Below, one piece after another: positions 25,200-35,000 of a stretch of DNA of 41,533 nt. Within the stretch, counting starts at the first letter, position 1. Each line of letters starts with the position of its first letter. The DNA comes from Acidobacteriota bacterium (lineage in GTDB: Bacteria; Acidobacteriota; Terriglobia; Bryobacterales; Bryobacteraceae): contig VFZW01000012.1 of assembly GCA_016871055.1 (NCBI GenBank), positions 1 to 41,533 of the forward strand. The letters are read 5' to 3'. The position numbers and the translations under genes were made by a program. The notes below the pieces were generated by a model that did no database searches, was not told the DNA's origin, and saw only the letters and a program-made list of their open reading frames with translations.

Positions 25200-26633
25200 A
25201 TGCCATTCCGCCGATACGAGTTGGGCGCTGCCTACGACGAGATGTTTCGTCGCCTCAGTGAGCCGCGAGAGCACTACGAGGAGCTATTCAAACGTATCAG
25301 CGATTTGCCGGCGGCTGAATTGAAGCGCCGCAAACAAATTGCCGATCAGGCGTTTCTGCATCAAGGGATTACTTTCACCGTTTACGGCCGCGATGAGGGC
25401 ACAGAGCGAATCATCCCGCACGACCTGCTGCCACGCATCATCACAAACGCGGAGTGGCGCGTTATCGAACGAGGGCTTGAGCAGCGCATCCGCGCGCTGA
25501 ACGAGTTCCTACGCGATATCTACAACGAAGGCCGGATCTTGAACGAAGGCATCGTTCCGCGCGAGATGATCTATAGCTGCAAACACTTTCGTAGGGAGAT
25601 GCGCGGCATACCGGTGCCGAAGAATGTATATGTCACGGTGGTCGGTACAGACTTGATTCGCCTGCCGAATGGTGAGTTTTGTGTGTTGGAAGACAATCTG
25701 CGCGTGCCTTCCGGTGTTAGCTACATGCTGACAAGCCGGCAGGTGATGAAGCGCGTTTTTCCGGAACTCTTTCAGACGTGCGATGTGCGGTCGATCGATC
25801 ACTATGCGCAAGCGCTGCTGGCGACGCTGAGTTCGCAAGCACCGGATGGCCGCGGCGATCCGACGGTGGTGCTGCTGTCGCCGGGCGTCTACAACTCGGC
25901 GTATTTCGAGCATTCGTTCCTGGCGCGCCAGATGGGAGTGCAGCTTGTCGAAGGACGCGATCTGGTGGTGCATGACGCGATCGTCTTTATGCGAACGACG
26001 GGCGGCTTGCGGCGTGTCGATGTGATTTATCGCCGCATCGACGACGACTTCATCGATCCGTTGGCGTTTCGCGGCGATACCATCCTCGGCGTTCCCGGAC
26101 TCTTCAACGCCTATCGCGCTGGCAACGTGACGCTGGCTAATGCGATCGGAACCGGCGTAGCCGACGACAAGGCATTGTACGCGTACGTGCCGGCGATCAT
26201 CGGCTTCTATCTTCGCGAGAAACCGATTTTGAATAACATCGAAACGTTTCTTTGTTCCGATTCTTCGCAGCGTCAACACGTGGTCGCGAACCTGGAAAAG
26301 CTTGTTGTCAAAGCGGTGGGCGAGTCGGGTGGCTATGGGATGTTGATCGGCCCGCATTCGACGGAGAAAGAGCGCGAAGAGTTCCGTTTGCGTATCGAAG
26401 CGGAACCGCGCAACTACATCGCGCAGCCGACGATCAGCCTGTCGGCCGCGCCGTGTTTCATCGAAGGCGGCGGAATTGAGCCAAGGCACATCGATCTGAG
26501 GCCTTACGTTTTGCACGGTGAGAAGACGACAATCGTCCCCGGAGGCCTGACGCGCGTTGCCTTGCGCAAGGGTTCGCTGGTCGTCAATTTGTCGCAGGGA
26601 GTAGGGAGCAAGGACACGTGGGTGCTCAACTAA
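25200..26633 (+). CDS. Circularly permuted ATP-grasp protein (DUF404/DUF407 type)
   Basis: This 477-residue cytoplasmic protein matches the circularly permuted type 2 ATP-grasp family. Landmarks are [23 protein letters not shown] near the N-terminus, [38 protein letters not shown] (nucleotide/Mg region with acidic ED.N), [15 protein letters not shown], and [18 protein letters not shown]-grasp enzymes ligate a carboxylate to an amine or thiol through an acylphosphate, and members of this family are predicted to form peptide or amide bonds. The stop TAA overlaps the ATG of the alpha-E gene (TAATG), and a transglutaminase gene follows. This trio is a conserved bacterial cassette whose product is not known. 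Confidence 0.92.
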   Translation: MPFRRYELGAAYDEMFRRLSEPREHYEELFKRISDLPAAELKRRKQIADQAFLHQGITFTVYGRDEGTERIIPHDLLPRIITNAEWRVIERGLEQRIRALNEFLRDIYNEGRILNEGIVPREMIYSCKHFRREMRGIPVPKNVYVTVVGTDLIRLPNGEFCVLEDNLRVPSGVSYMLTSRQVMKRVFPELFQTCDVRSIDHYAQALLATLSSQAPDGRGDPTVVLLSPGVYNSAYFEHSFLARQMGVQLVEGRDLVVHDAIVFMRTTGGLRRVDVIYRRIDDDFIDPLAFRGDTILGVPGLFNAYRAGNVTLANAIGTGVADDKALYAYVPAIIGFYLREKPILNNIETFLCSDSSQRQHVVANLEKLVVKAVGESGGYGMLIGPHSTEKEREEFRLRIEAEPRNYIAQPTISLSAAPCFIEGGGIEPRHIDLRPYVLHGEKTTIVPGGLTRVALRKGSLVVNLSQGVGSKDTWVLN

Positions 26634-27793
26634 TGCTCTCTCGCGTTGCCGATAACTTGTATTGGATGGCGCGGTATTTGGAGCGCGCCGAACACACGGC
26701 GCGAGTGTTGGACGTGCATCTCACGCGGATGCTGGAAGAGTATGGCGGCGAATCGCGCGAAGCGTGGGACGGGTTGATAGAGAGCCTTGGACTGAAGGCG
26801 CCCGAGGGACTTGACGAACACTCGTTCGGCCACTGGCTGACGTTCGACATCGCGCACCAATCGTCGATCGTGTCCTGCATCATGTCGGCGCGCGACAACT
26901 CGCGGCAAGTGCGCGAGCAGATCAGTTCGGAGATGTGGGAGCAACTCAACCGCCTGTTTCATCGTGTCCGGTCGGCGTCGTTGACCGAAGCGTCGTCGAG
27001 CGCGCAACAGGATTTCCTCAACGAGGTGAAAGAGGCCGCGCATCTTTTTCAGGGCATCACCGATTCGACGATGAATCACGGCGAGGGATGGCAGTTCATT
27101 CAGATCGGGCGATTTCTTGAGCGCGCGGTTTCGGTGGCGAGTCTGATAGGCGTGCAGTATCGCGATGAGGAGCACCTGGAGGGTATCGCGGTGTTGAAGT
27201 CGTGCACGGCTTTCGAGGCTTACTGCAAGGTGTACACGGCCGATGTGCGGCCGATGCAGGTCGCCGATTTTCTGCTGCTCAACGCCGAGTTCCCGCATTC
27301 GGTGCGATTCGCGGCCGATCAAATCGAGACAGCGCTGAAGACGCTGCCGCTCGCCAATGAGCGTAAGACGGGCGGCAAGCCGTTGCGGCTTGCGGGTAAA
27401 CTGAAGGCCACGCTGTCGTTCAGTGAAATGGAAGAAATCTACGATTCGAACTTGCAGCCCTTCCTCGCTGACATGGAGCGCCAGTTTTCTCAGGTCCACA
27501 ACGCCATGCATCAAATCTACGTCGACTATCCCGTTGAAGCGGCGATCGAGAATCTAACAACACATGTTCTATTCGATCCGGCACGTGACCCGGTTTCACT
27601 ACAGTGCGGCCGTCAGCGAGAGCTATATGGAAGTCCGTATGCGCCCGCGAAGCGATGGCAATCAGAGATGTTTGCAGTTCGATTTGCGCGTGACACCCCG
27701 GGCCAAGGTCGGCTCCTACCGGGATCACAACGGCAATCAAGTTCATTATTTCGATGTTCCCGCGCCCCACACCAAGCTCAGCGTGCTGGCTGA
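26633..27793 (+). CDS. Alpha-E domain protein (DUF403), 3' end apparently frameshifted
   Basis: The alpha-E domain is an all-helical fold that accompanies circularly permuted ATP-grasp enzymes and transglutaminases. The start [27 protein letters not shown] is diagnostic, and the domain continues to YPVEAAIEN near 27550. Translation as given then runs 80 further codons into the transglutaminase gene in another frame, giving 386 residues with an unrelated Arg/Gln/Ser-rich tail. A stop in the neighbouring frame at 27555-27557 would give the usual ~308 residues, so a 1-base indel close to the end is likely. ATG 26633 overlaps the ATP-grasp stop. The protein has no signal and is expected in the cytoplasm. 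Confidence 0.85.
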   Translation: MLSRVADNLYWMARYLERAEHTARVLDVHLTRMLEEYGGESREAWDGLIESLGLKAPEGLDEHSFGHWLTFDIAHQSSIVSCIMSARDNSRQVREQISSEMWEQLNRLFHRVRSASLTEASSSAQQDFLNEVKEAAHLFQGITDSTMNHGEGWQFIQIGRFLERAVSVASLIGVQYRDEEHLEGIAVLKSCTAFEAYCKVYTADVRPMQVADFLLLNAEFPHSVRFAADQIETALKTLPLANERKTGGKPLRLAGKLKATLSFSEMEEIYDSNLQPFLADMERQFSQVHNAMHQIYVDYPVEAAIENLTTHVLFDPARDPVSLQCGRQRELYGSPYAPAKRWQSEMFAVRFARDTPGQGRLLPGSQRQSSSLFRCSRAPHQAQRAG

Positions 27794-28634
27794 AACCGTC
27801 GCCGAAGTTGTTGAGCCGCCGGAGTTGCCGGAGGCTCTGCCGCTGAGCGCGTGGGACGAAGTGGACCGAATCTACAACGATGCGGAGTATTGGGATTTTC
27901 AAAACCCAAGCCGCTTTGCGCATCCGACGAAATTGCTTGTCGACCTCGCCGCTGAGCTGTGAGTTGTTCGGCGTGAAGATCCCTTGAATCTGTTGCGTGA
28001 AATCAACGGCTCACTTTTCCGCTGGTTCGAATATGCGCCGAAAACTACGGCGGCCGACTCGCCGATCGACGTGTCGCTGGCGAGCCGCAAGGGCGTGTGC
28101 CAGGACTACTCGCACGTGATGATTGCGCTAGTGCGCAGCCTGAATATTCCCTGCCGATATGTGAGCGGTTATTTGTTTCCGCGCACGAAGCTGGAAGAGC
28201 GTAGCGCATTGGGAGCGACCCACGTATGGCTGGAAGCTTGGCTTCCGGACCTTGGATGGGTGGGCTTCGATCCGACTAATAACGAGCTTTGCAACTCTCG
28301 CCATATCCGCACCGCGGCCGGTCGCGATTACGCCGATGTGCCGCCGACGAAGGGCGTCTTCAAGGGCAGGGCATCCAGTGGGTTGAGCGTCGCAGTGCGC
28401 GTGTCGCCGACCGATGCGCCGAATGACGACCGTGACGATTTCGTGCTGATAGGCGCGGCGATGACAGAATCGCAGACGATAGACGACGCAAGCTGGGAAG
28501 CACAGCGGCAGCAGCAACATAATGGTTTATCCGCCCATGCGATTCAAGCCGTCCAGCGCCGCGGTCTTGTAGCACTCGGCCAGCGTCGGGTAGTTGAAAA
28601 CCGTGTTGAGGAAGTAATCGATCGTACCGGTTGA
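27564..28634 (+). pseudogene. Transglutaminase-like cysteine peptidase family protein, interrupted by in-frame TGA
   Basis: The N-terminal beta domain (MFYSIRHVTRFHYSAAVSESYMEVRMRP) and catalytic core are both present in one frame. The core shows Cys in RKGVCQDYSHVMIALVRSL, His in GATHVWLEAWLPDLGW and Asp in GFDPTNN. Between them TGA at 27960-27962 interrupts LAAEL*VVRREDPLNLLREIN, where a Gly codon GGA would fit. The 3' end also looks shifted: after WEAQRQQQ the frame runs on to 28634 across the end of sthA, while a TAA at 28520 in another frame would end it naturally. The protein would normally cleave or transfer amide bonds and is the third member of the ATP-grasp/alpha-E cassette. Gene decay and sequence error both remain open. 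Confidence 0.8.
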
Positions 28635-29934
28635 AGCTCAACACCGCTTGGCCGATATGAACGAGTTCGCTGGCGCCTTCGCCCATTACGTGCACGCCGA
28701 GCAGTTGTTTCGTTTCCGAATGAAAGATGAGCTTGAGCATGCCGGTGTTGTCGCCGATGATCTGCCCGCGCGCGATCTCGCGATAACGCGCCTTGCCGAC
28801 TTCGTAGGGAATATTAGCCTGCGTCAACTCCTCTTCGCTGCGGCCGACCATCGAAATTTCCGGAATCGTGTAGATGCCGTACGGGAACAACGACGGCACC
28901 GAAACCGCGGGCACGCCGAATGCGTGGCACGCGGCCAGGCGGCCCTGCTCCATTGATGTGGACGCTAGACTTGGGAAGCCGATGACATCTCCAACGGCGT
29001 ATATGTGCGGTACATCGGTTTGATAATGCGCGTTGACTTTTACGCGGCCGCGGTCGTCCGGCGAGAGCCCAGCGTGTTCGAGGCCGAGCCTCCAGGTGTT
29101 GCCGGTGCGGCCGATCGAATAGAGCACTTTCTCCGCGACAACTTGTTTGCCGCTCTGCAGACCGATCTTAACTCGCGTGCCATGATCGTCGATGAGTTTC
29201 TCAATCGACGAAACCTCTTCGCCCAGCCGCAGCGTGACGCGGTTCTCGCGCATCTGATAGGCCAACGAGTCGGCGATCTCGTTGTCGACGAAATCGAGCA
29301 GAATCGGCCTCTTATCGATCAATGTGATGCGGACGCCCAGCGCGGCAAAGATCGTCGTGTACTCCGAGCCGATCACGCCGGCGCCGACAACGGCGAGCGT
29401 TTTCGGCAATCGCGAAAGGTTGAGAATTTCATCGCTCGTAAAGATCGTCTCGTGGTCGAATGGGATCGCGTCGCTTTTGGTAGGCGCGGTGCCTACGGCG
29501 ATGATAATTTTTCCGGCGGTCAACTCTTGCGAGCCGTGATTCTCTGACGATTCGACGCGCACGCGATGGGCGTCGGCGAACGAGCCCCAACCTTCGAGAA
29601 GATCGACACCGTTGCGCGTCACCTGGTGGCGCGTAACGTCCTGCTCATGCTTGATCACCAGGTTCGTGCGAAACAGCAGGTCCTGCATCGTGATGTTCTG
29701 TTTCACCGAATAGGACGAGCCATAGAAGCTGCGCTCGCGATACCCGGACAAGTGCATCACCGCTTCGCGAAGCGTCTTGCTCGGGATCGTGCCGGTGTTG
29801 ATGCAGACGCCGCCGAGTACGGTCTTCTTTTCGACGATCGCGACTCGTTTACAGAGCTTCGCGGCTTGGATCGCCGCTCGCTGGCCACCCGGCCCCGAAC
29901 CGATCACGATCAAATCATAGTCGTACTGTGGCAT
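28527..29934 (-). CDS. sthA: Soluble NAD(P)+ transhydrogenase (Si-specific), C-terminal frameshift
   Basis: This FAD-dependent pyridine-nucleotide transhydrogenase balances NADPH and NADH. FAD site: [22 protein letters not shown]. The redox region is [19 protein letters not shown], with a single cysteine as in SthA rather than the paired cysteines of lipoamide dehydrogenase. NAD(P) site: [19 protein letters not shown], and second FAD site: [22 protein letters not shown]. The dimerisation domain is normal up to [11 protein letters not shown], then an apparent extra C at 28626-28630 shifts the frame. In the other frame the expected end [21 protein letters not shown]...LNRMGG follows to a TAA at 28527. 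As written, the frame runs on to 28360 with a foreign tail. ATG 29934 has AAGGGAG upstream. Confidence 0.9.
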
Positions 29935-29995
29935 TCCCCGAAGCTCCCTTGGCACTGCAAATTTCCATTATCCAACGGGCGGGCCATAATAAATC

Positions 29996-30903
29996 GTGCC
30001 CGAGTATCCCGACATCACCGTATACATCGAAGCGCTTGCCGCGCGGGTGCGGGATCGCCCGTTGTGCGGCGTGCGCGTCGTGTCGCCGTTTCTCATTCGC
30101 ACTTATAAGCCGCCGCTCGACACATTGATCGGAATGCGCGTCGTGCGACTGAAGCGAGTCGGCAAACGGATCGCATTCGGCTTCGAAGGGGATCGCTGGC
30201 TCGTTCTACATCTGATGATCGCCGGGCGGCTGCATTGGAAGGATGCCGTGCGTCGAGCAAAGCGCGCAGCCATCTGGCCGCTTTCGATTTCGAAAACGGG
30301 ACGCTGACGCTGACCGAGGCGGGTACAAAGCGCCAAGCGGCGATTCACATTTTTGATTCGGAGGCGGGAATCGCGGCGATCGACCCGGGCGGGCTAGAAG
30401 TCTTTTCGGCGACGATCGGCGAGTTCCGCGCGCGTCTGACCGCATCGAACCACACGTTGAAACGCGCTTTGACCGATCCGCATATCTTGAGCGGCATCGG
30501 CAACGCCTTCAGCGATGAAATCTTGTTGCATGCGCGCCTGAGTCCGGTAGCCTTGACGCGGAAACTCGACGACGCGCAGATCGTCCGTTTGTTCGATTCG
30601 ATCAAAGACCGGCTGACTTTTTTCACCGATCTGCTTCGTGCGCAGTGTAGCGGCGGCTTTCCGGAAAAGGTCACGGCGTTTCGCCCCGAGATGGCGGCGC
30701 ACGGCAAGTTCAAACAGCCGTGCCCACAATGTTCGACACCGATACAGCGAATCGTTCATGCGTCGAACGAATCGAATTACTGCCCGGCGTGCCAGACCGG
30801 CGGCAAGCTGCTGGCCGATCGCGCGCTGTCGCGTCTGCTCGGCAAGGACTGGCCAAAGACATTGGAGGAGATGGAACTCAGGGCCTCACGTCAACGCGAA
30901 TGA
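29996..30903 (+). pseudogene. Fpg/Nei-family DNA glycosylase, frameshifted
   Basis: Formamidopyrimidine-DNA glycosylase/endonuclease VIII enzymes excise oxidised bases. The catalytic N-terminus PEYPDITVYIEAL (Pro2, Glu3) follows a GTG start at 29996. H2TH region: HTLKRALTDPHILSGIGNAFSDEIL. The C-terminal zinc finger is CPQC...YCPACQTGG. The N-terminal part is in one frame up to about RLHWKDAVRRAKRA (30266) and the rest is in the preceding frame from HLAAFDFENGTLTLTEAG (30271). One base appears lost between ~30242 and 30271. Without a shift the protein would stop at 30307. All active-site parts survive, so a sequence error is a real alternative. Its 3' end overlaps the convergent nuclease gene by 26 bp. 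Confidence 0.82.
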
Positions 30904-33439
30904 AATTGCTCGTACGGCGTCCGCTGGCGACCTCGGCGGTCGTCGTGCCCGCGGGGCAATCGGCCGGAATCCGCGCATTGATCCGCCAGAGACCGAGCGT
31001 CTGTCCGCGATAAACGACCTCCGCAATTTGATTGCAGATTCTAACCTCGTGCGACGGCGCGATGCCCGTGCCCCAGAGTTCGATTGGATCGCCGGCGCGG
31101 CCCGAGGGCGTTGTGGCAAAAAGGCCGGGCGACGTGAATGCGACAGGTACTTCGACCGAGTGAACGGTCTGACCGCCGCGCTCGAACGCAACCGCGCCGC
31201 GCGAGAGTTGTTCGGGCACGCGGATGGTCCACTGCGTTGGGCTTTGATAGAACGTCGGCGCCTCGCGGCCGTCGATGAGAAAGCGCTGGCCGGTGAGATC
31301 TCGGCCGAAGATGGTGACGATCTCGCCTGGCGCGATGGATCCGGTGAGAAAGCTTGCGGCATTGGTGATCGAAAATGCGGAGAAGGGAACAGGGTCCGCG
31401 CGGAACCACGCAACGGAGGCATCGTGGTCGCTGACGCGCACGCCGAAGTTCAAATCGGCGCGAAGCGATTCAGGCCAGTCGGCGTTGCTGCGCGTGTAGG
31501 CCGCGCGCGTAATGATCGCGCGCATGCCCGAGCTGAGCAAAACGTGATCGAGCGTCTGCGTGAGTCCATTAAACACGTACGAGTACTCGTCGCCGTTCTT
31601 GAGTAGCGGACTAACGCTTGTCAGGTTTAAGCCTTGCGCCATCATGCCGATGAGTTCGTCGTGGGCAACGGCGTTGAAGTCGCCGATGATCATGTACGGC
31701 ACGTTGTCGCCTTGAATGCCGCGCGCGATACGATTGATGCTCTCGGCTTGTTGTCGGCGCTTGAGCGCGACCGCCGGATCGTCGGCGTTGATCAGCGACC
31801 GCATGTGAATATTTAGCACGGCGAATTGCAACGGCCCAACGCGCACGTTGAGGCGATAGGGCTGGCGATCGTGAATCGGATCTTCGATCGGGAATGCCGT
31901 CGTTACAGTGACGCTCGAAGTCTTGACCAGGTAGCCGCACGCGATGCCGGACGGATCGTTCGTGCTCGATACGAACGCTCGATAGCCGCTGAGTTCCGTC
32001 GCGACGCGTTCGAGCGCCGCCGGGCTGCCAACTTCCTGCACCGCGAGGATATCGGGCGACCGCAGCGTCTCGACAACGAACTTCTTCAGTTTTGCCACGC
32101 GCGCATCGAAGCTAGTTTGTGTTGCGAAAAATCGTTGCAAATTTAGGCTCGCGACGGTAAACTCGCCTTGCGCCGCCGTCGGAACTGGGGGTGGCGGCAC
32201 GTCGGCTTCGAGCGTAATCGCGACGCCGCCTTCGAGAACAATCGTGTAATGACGCGCGCCGAAGTCAAGCGGTCCGGCGAGACCAGCCACCGCCTTTCCG
32301 GCGCGCAGATCGACCGGCTGGTTTGTGATGCCACGCGAGTCGACGCGCAATACCGGCCACGTGCCGCCATCGGCGCGCAGGAACGGTCTGGCCGCCGTTG
32401 TGCTGACGAAGAAGATGCCATTCGATGTCGACGTACCCGCGGTTTCGCTGAGCGTTCCGCCAGTGGGCGAGTTCAAGATTGCTCCGGGCACTTGCACGCG
32501 CATGCCTTCGTAACGTTCCCAGTTCGGAACGGCGAGCGGAACGGCAGCCGGAAGCGCCTGACTCGCACTAAGCAACGTCACTGTCGGGCTCGTGATTTCA
32601 GTGAGTGGCGGGCTGGCAAGATCAGCTGCCGGCCGAAACTCGGTGACAACGCCTTCAACATCGACGAGGTTGCCAACGGCTGCTTCGGGAGGCGGAGCGG
32701 TCGACGTGAACACGAGCAGCCCTTCGCTCGTGCGATCGTCGCTGTCTTGGTCGGCCGGCGCCGATTGAATGTAGAAGCTGGACGCCCGCCGCGCATAGAC
32801 GATGCCGCGCGTGATCACGCGCTTGCCTTCGTGCGGCGAAACATCGCCGGGGCCTTGAATGGCCGATATCGAAAGCCGTACAGCTTGCGGCGGAGGCGTC
32901 GAGCAATCGGTGCGCGGAGAAGCGGAGTTGCGCGGGTTCGGTGCGCCTGCGACAAAGTCGGCGTTGTTGTTGTTTGTATCGGTGCAGCCGGCGTTGATGC
33001 GAATCGCCGCCAACGTGTTTGACAAGTCGCGTGTGGGCGCCGTTTCGGATTCGTTCGCCGTCGCGCCGTAGCCGACAAGGTCGATGACGGACTCGCCGTT
33101 GACGAGCCGGACCTTGCCCGAGGCGGCGCCGAGCGCGAGCGTGCCGGTAACGTCGGGGCGGGGAAGATCCTGCGTGCCGCCCGCGCCCGCGGCGAGTTGC
33201 ACAAGGTAGTAACGGCCCGGTTCGATCGCGCCTGTCAACGACGACGACTGCCAAGTCGTACCCGTTGCGGACGCGTATTGTACCGACCAGCCAGTCACCG
33301 AAACCGTTTCGCCGCCGCGATTGAAAAGCTCGACAAAATCGTTTCGAAACGTCGCGCCCGCATTGCCACCTCCGCCGTACACCTGGCTGATAACGATTTG
33401 CGCGTCGAGGGAAAGCGTCGCGAAAAGCAGGAATCTCAT
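30878..33439 (-). CDS. Secreted lamin-tail / endonuclease-exonuclease-phosphatase protein with TIGR03437-like C-terminus
   Basis: This 853-residue protein has a short signal peptide (MRFLLFATLSLDAQ). Residues ~15-150 form a lamin-tail-like domain (VISQVYGGGGNAGATFRNDFVELFNRGG, WSVQYAS, GRYYLVQLA), followed by OB-like segments (~190-400). Next is an EEP nuclease domain (~420-690) with FTVASLNLQRF, ILAVQEVG (metal Glu), MIIGDFNAV, LDHVLLS and VSDHDASVAWF. The last ~150 residues (FSITNAASFLTGSIAPGEIVTIFGRDL ... ISNFIRVDVRP-like end) match the TIGR03437 C-terminal domain type known from Solibacter. Likely an extracellular or surface DNase that scavenges DNA or phosphate. Its ATG overlaps the aldo/keto reductase stop by 4 bp. 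A longer start at 33490 is rejected. Confidence 0.88.
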   Translation of the reverse strand: MRFLLFATLSLDAQIVISQVYGGGGNAGATFRNDFVELFNRGGETVSVTGWSVQYASATGTTWQSSSLTGAIEPGRYYLVQLAAGAGGTQDLPRPDVTGTLALGAASGKVRLVNGESVIDLVGYGATANESETAPTRDLSNTLAAIRINAGCTDTNNNNADFVAGAPNPRNSASPRTDCSTPPPQAVRLSISAIQGPGDVSPHEGKRVITRGIVYARRASSFYIQSAPADQDSDDRTSEGLLVFTSTAPPPEAAVGNLVDVEGVVTEFRPAADLASPPLTEITSPTVTLLSASQALPAAVPLAVPNWERYEGMRVQVPGAILNSPTGGTLSETAGTSTSNGIFFVSTTAARPFLRADGGTWPVLRVDSRGITNQPVDLRAGKAVAGLAGPLDFGARHYTIVLEGGVAITLEADVPPPPVPTAAQGEFTVASLNLQRFFATQTSFDARVAKLKKFVVETLRSPDILAVQEVGSPAALERVATELSGYRAFVSSTNDPSGIACGYLVKTSSVTVTTAFPIEDPIHDRQPYRLNVRVGPLQFAVLNIHMRSLINADDPAVALKRRQQAESINRIARGIQGDNVPYMIIGDFNAVAHDELIGMMAQGLNLTSVSPLLKNGDEYSYVFNGLTQTLDHVLLSSGMRAIITRAAYTRSNADWPESLRADLNFGVRVSDHDASVAWFRADPVPFSAFSITNAASFLTGSIAPGEIVTIFGRDLTGQRFLIDGREAPTFYQSPTQWTIRVPEQLSRGAVAFERGGQTVHSVEVPVAFTSPGLFATTPSGRAGDPIELWGTGIAPSHEVRICNQIAEVVYRGQTLGLWRINARIPADCPAGTTTAEVASGRRTSNFIRVDVRP

Positions 33440-34404
33440 CGAATATATTCTGGCACCACGCCGCGCAGTTTTCGCCACACGGCTTGGCACGCATCAAGCG
33501 TTCGCGCATCGAGCGGGCCTTCGCGCGCGGCTGCGATATTGGCAGTGAGGTGGCGCATTTGCGAAGCGCCGACTATGATTCCGGTCGCTGTCGAGTGATG
33601 CAGAATCCAATTCAGCGCGATCGAAACCAAACTGCGGCCTGACTCGCCGGCCGCGCAGGCGAGTTCGGCGACGGCATCAAACTGCGCTTCGTTCCAGAAG
33701 CGGTCCTGGTACATCTTGTTCCCGTCAAAGCGCGATCTTTCGATCGGCGCCGACTGATTGTGTTTGCCTGTCAGCAGCCCGCCCGCGAGCGGATTGTAGA
33801 CGAACGACGACACGCCGTAGCGCTTGCACATCGGCAACAGTTCGGCCTCGATCGCGCGCGTGGTGACGTTGAACATCGGCTGGCAGATGTGCACGGGCCG
33901 GTAGCCGTTGCGTTCGGCGATGTTGCGCATCTCGACGATCTGCCAGGCGCCGAAGTTCGAAACCGCCGGATATCGAACCTTGCCCGCTTTCACCAGCGAA
34001 TCCATGGCGTCGAGCGACTCTTCGATCGGAACGTCGTGATCCTGCATGTGGAAGTAGTAGACGTCGATGTAGTCCGTCCCGAGGCGCCGCAGCGAAGCGT
34101 CGCACTGTTTCAAGATCGCTGCTCGCGACAGGCCCTTGTCGTCGGGGCCGTCGCCCATCGCGCCGCGCACCTTCGTCGCTAGGACAAACTTGTCACGACG
34201 GCCTTTCATCGCCCGGCCTGTGATCTCTTCCGAAACGCCTTTGTTGTAGACGTTCGCCGAATCGAAAAAATTGATGCCGTTGTCGAGCGCGAAGTCGGCC
34301 ATCGCGTGCGACGACGATTCATCGGCTTGACCGCCAAAAGTCATCGTGCCGAGGCAGAGGCGCGATACCTTGAGATCCGTTCCGGGGAGTTGTACGTGGT
34401 TCAT
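33436..34404 (-). CDS. Aldo/keto reductase
   Basis: This 322-residue NADPH-dependent oxidoreductase of the AKR fold shows the catalytic tetrad D48, Y53 (FFDSANVYNKG), K78 (VLATKVRG) and H119 (DVYYFHMQDHD). The nucleotide-binding end includes GIIVGASQMRHLTAN. It lacks a signal and is expected in the cytoplasm. The physiological carbonyl substrate cannot be read from sequence. It overlaps the upstream SGNH gene and the downstream nuclease gene by 4 bp each, so all are probably translated from one message. Confidence 0.93.
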   Translation of the reverse strand: MNHVQLPGTDLKVSRLCLGTMTFGGQADESSSHAMADFALDNGINFFDSANVYNKGVSEEITGRAMKGRRDKFVLATKVRGAMGDGPDDKGLSRAAILKQCDASLRRLGTDYIDVYYFHMQDHDVPIEESLDAMDSLVKAGKVRYPAVSNFGAWQIVEMRNIAERNGYRPVHICQPMFNVTTRAIEAELLPMCKRYGVSSFVYNPLAGGLLTGKHNQSAPIERSRFDGNKMYQDRFWNEAQFDAVAELACAAGESGRSLVSIALNWILHHSTATGIIVGASQMRHLTANIAAAREGPLDARTLDACQAVWRKLRGVVPEYIR

Positions 34405-35000
34405 TGCTTCAAATGTTTTTCGATTTCTGCGGCGACCTGTTGCGCCAACGCTTCGTAACCGGCTGGCTCAAAATGCACGTTCGGTTTCGCGAGCAACTTC
34501 GCCTGCTGCGGCTTCACGAAGCCGTACAGATCGACGACCGGAATACCGTGTTTTTTCATCACTCGCAGAGCGGCGTCATTGTATTTCACGTCGTCGCCCG
34601 GCACGCGCGGCGGGCTGAGTTTCCCGTCGGGCACCGGCGTTGTTGTGGCGTAGGTCACCTTCGCGCCGGACTTCGTCAGCTTTGTCGCGATGCGATCGAG
34701 ATTCAACTCGTACTGCTCGACAAGTAGCTGATGTTTGCCATCGTCCATTCGTCGCAAGTCGTGCAACCCGAAGTTGAAGTGGATAACGGCCCAACTTTCT
34801 TTGCCGAGCCACTCCTCCAGCTTCGCCACGCCGTTTGAGGAGTGCGCCGCGTTGCCGGGGTTGTGCGTGACGACCGCCTTGCCCGCAAGTAATTTCGTCA
34901 AGGGCGGCGTATAGCCAATCGAAATTGAGTCGCCAATGATGAGGACCTTGGGCGACTGCGCCGCTAGCACGGCGCCGAAAAACCAGAGTGCAAATCGCAT
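34401..35000 (-). CDS. Exported SGNH/GDSL hydrolase
   Basis: This 199-residue esterase-fold protein has a signal peptide (MRFALWFFGAVLAAQ) and nucleophile serine S25 in block I (VLIIGDSISIGY). The middle has VIHFNFGLHDLRR in place of the canonical block with GxND. The C-terminal block is PNVHFEPAGYEAL, with the catalytic His but no Asp in the usual position three residues before it, so a dyad or a different acid may serve. Such proteins remove acyl groups from sugars or lipids. The ATG directly abuts the NUDIX gene stop, and its end overlaps the aldo/keto reductase gene by 4 bp. Confidence 0.87.
   Translation of the reverse strand: MRFALWFFGAVLAAQSPKVLIIGDSISIGYTPPLTKLLAGKAVVTHNPGNAAHSSNGVAKLEEWLGKESWAVIHFNFGLHDLRRMDDGKHQLLVEQYELNLDRIATKLTKSGAKVTYATTTPVPDGKLSPPRVPGDDVKYNDAALRVMKKHGIPVVDLYGFVKPQQAKLLAKPNVHFEPAGYEALAQQVAAEIEKHLKQ

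Noticed and set aside
27960-27962. TGA read as glycine or selenocysteine in the transglutaminase
   Set aside because: TGA is a normal stop in many genes of this window, no selenocysteine element is visible, and nearby frameshifts make error or decay simpler.
29985-29990. CATAAT just before the fpg GTG as a -10 box for leaderless transcription
   Set aside because: It is only one weak hexamer with no -35 partner, and could occur by chance.
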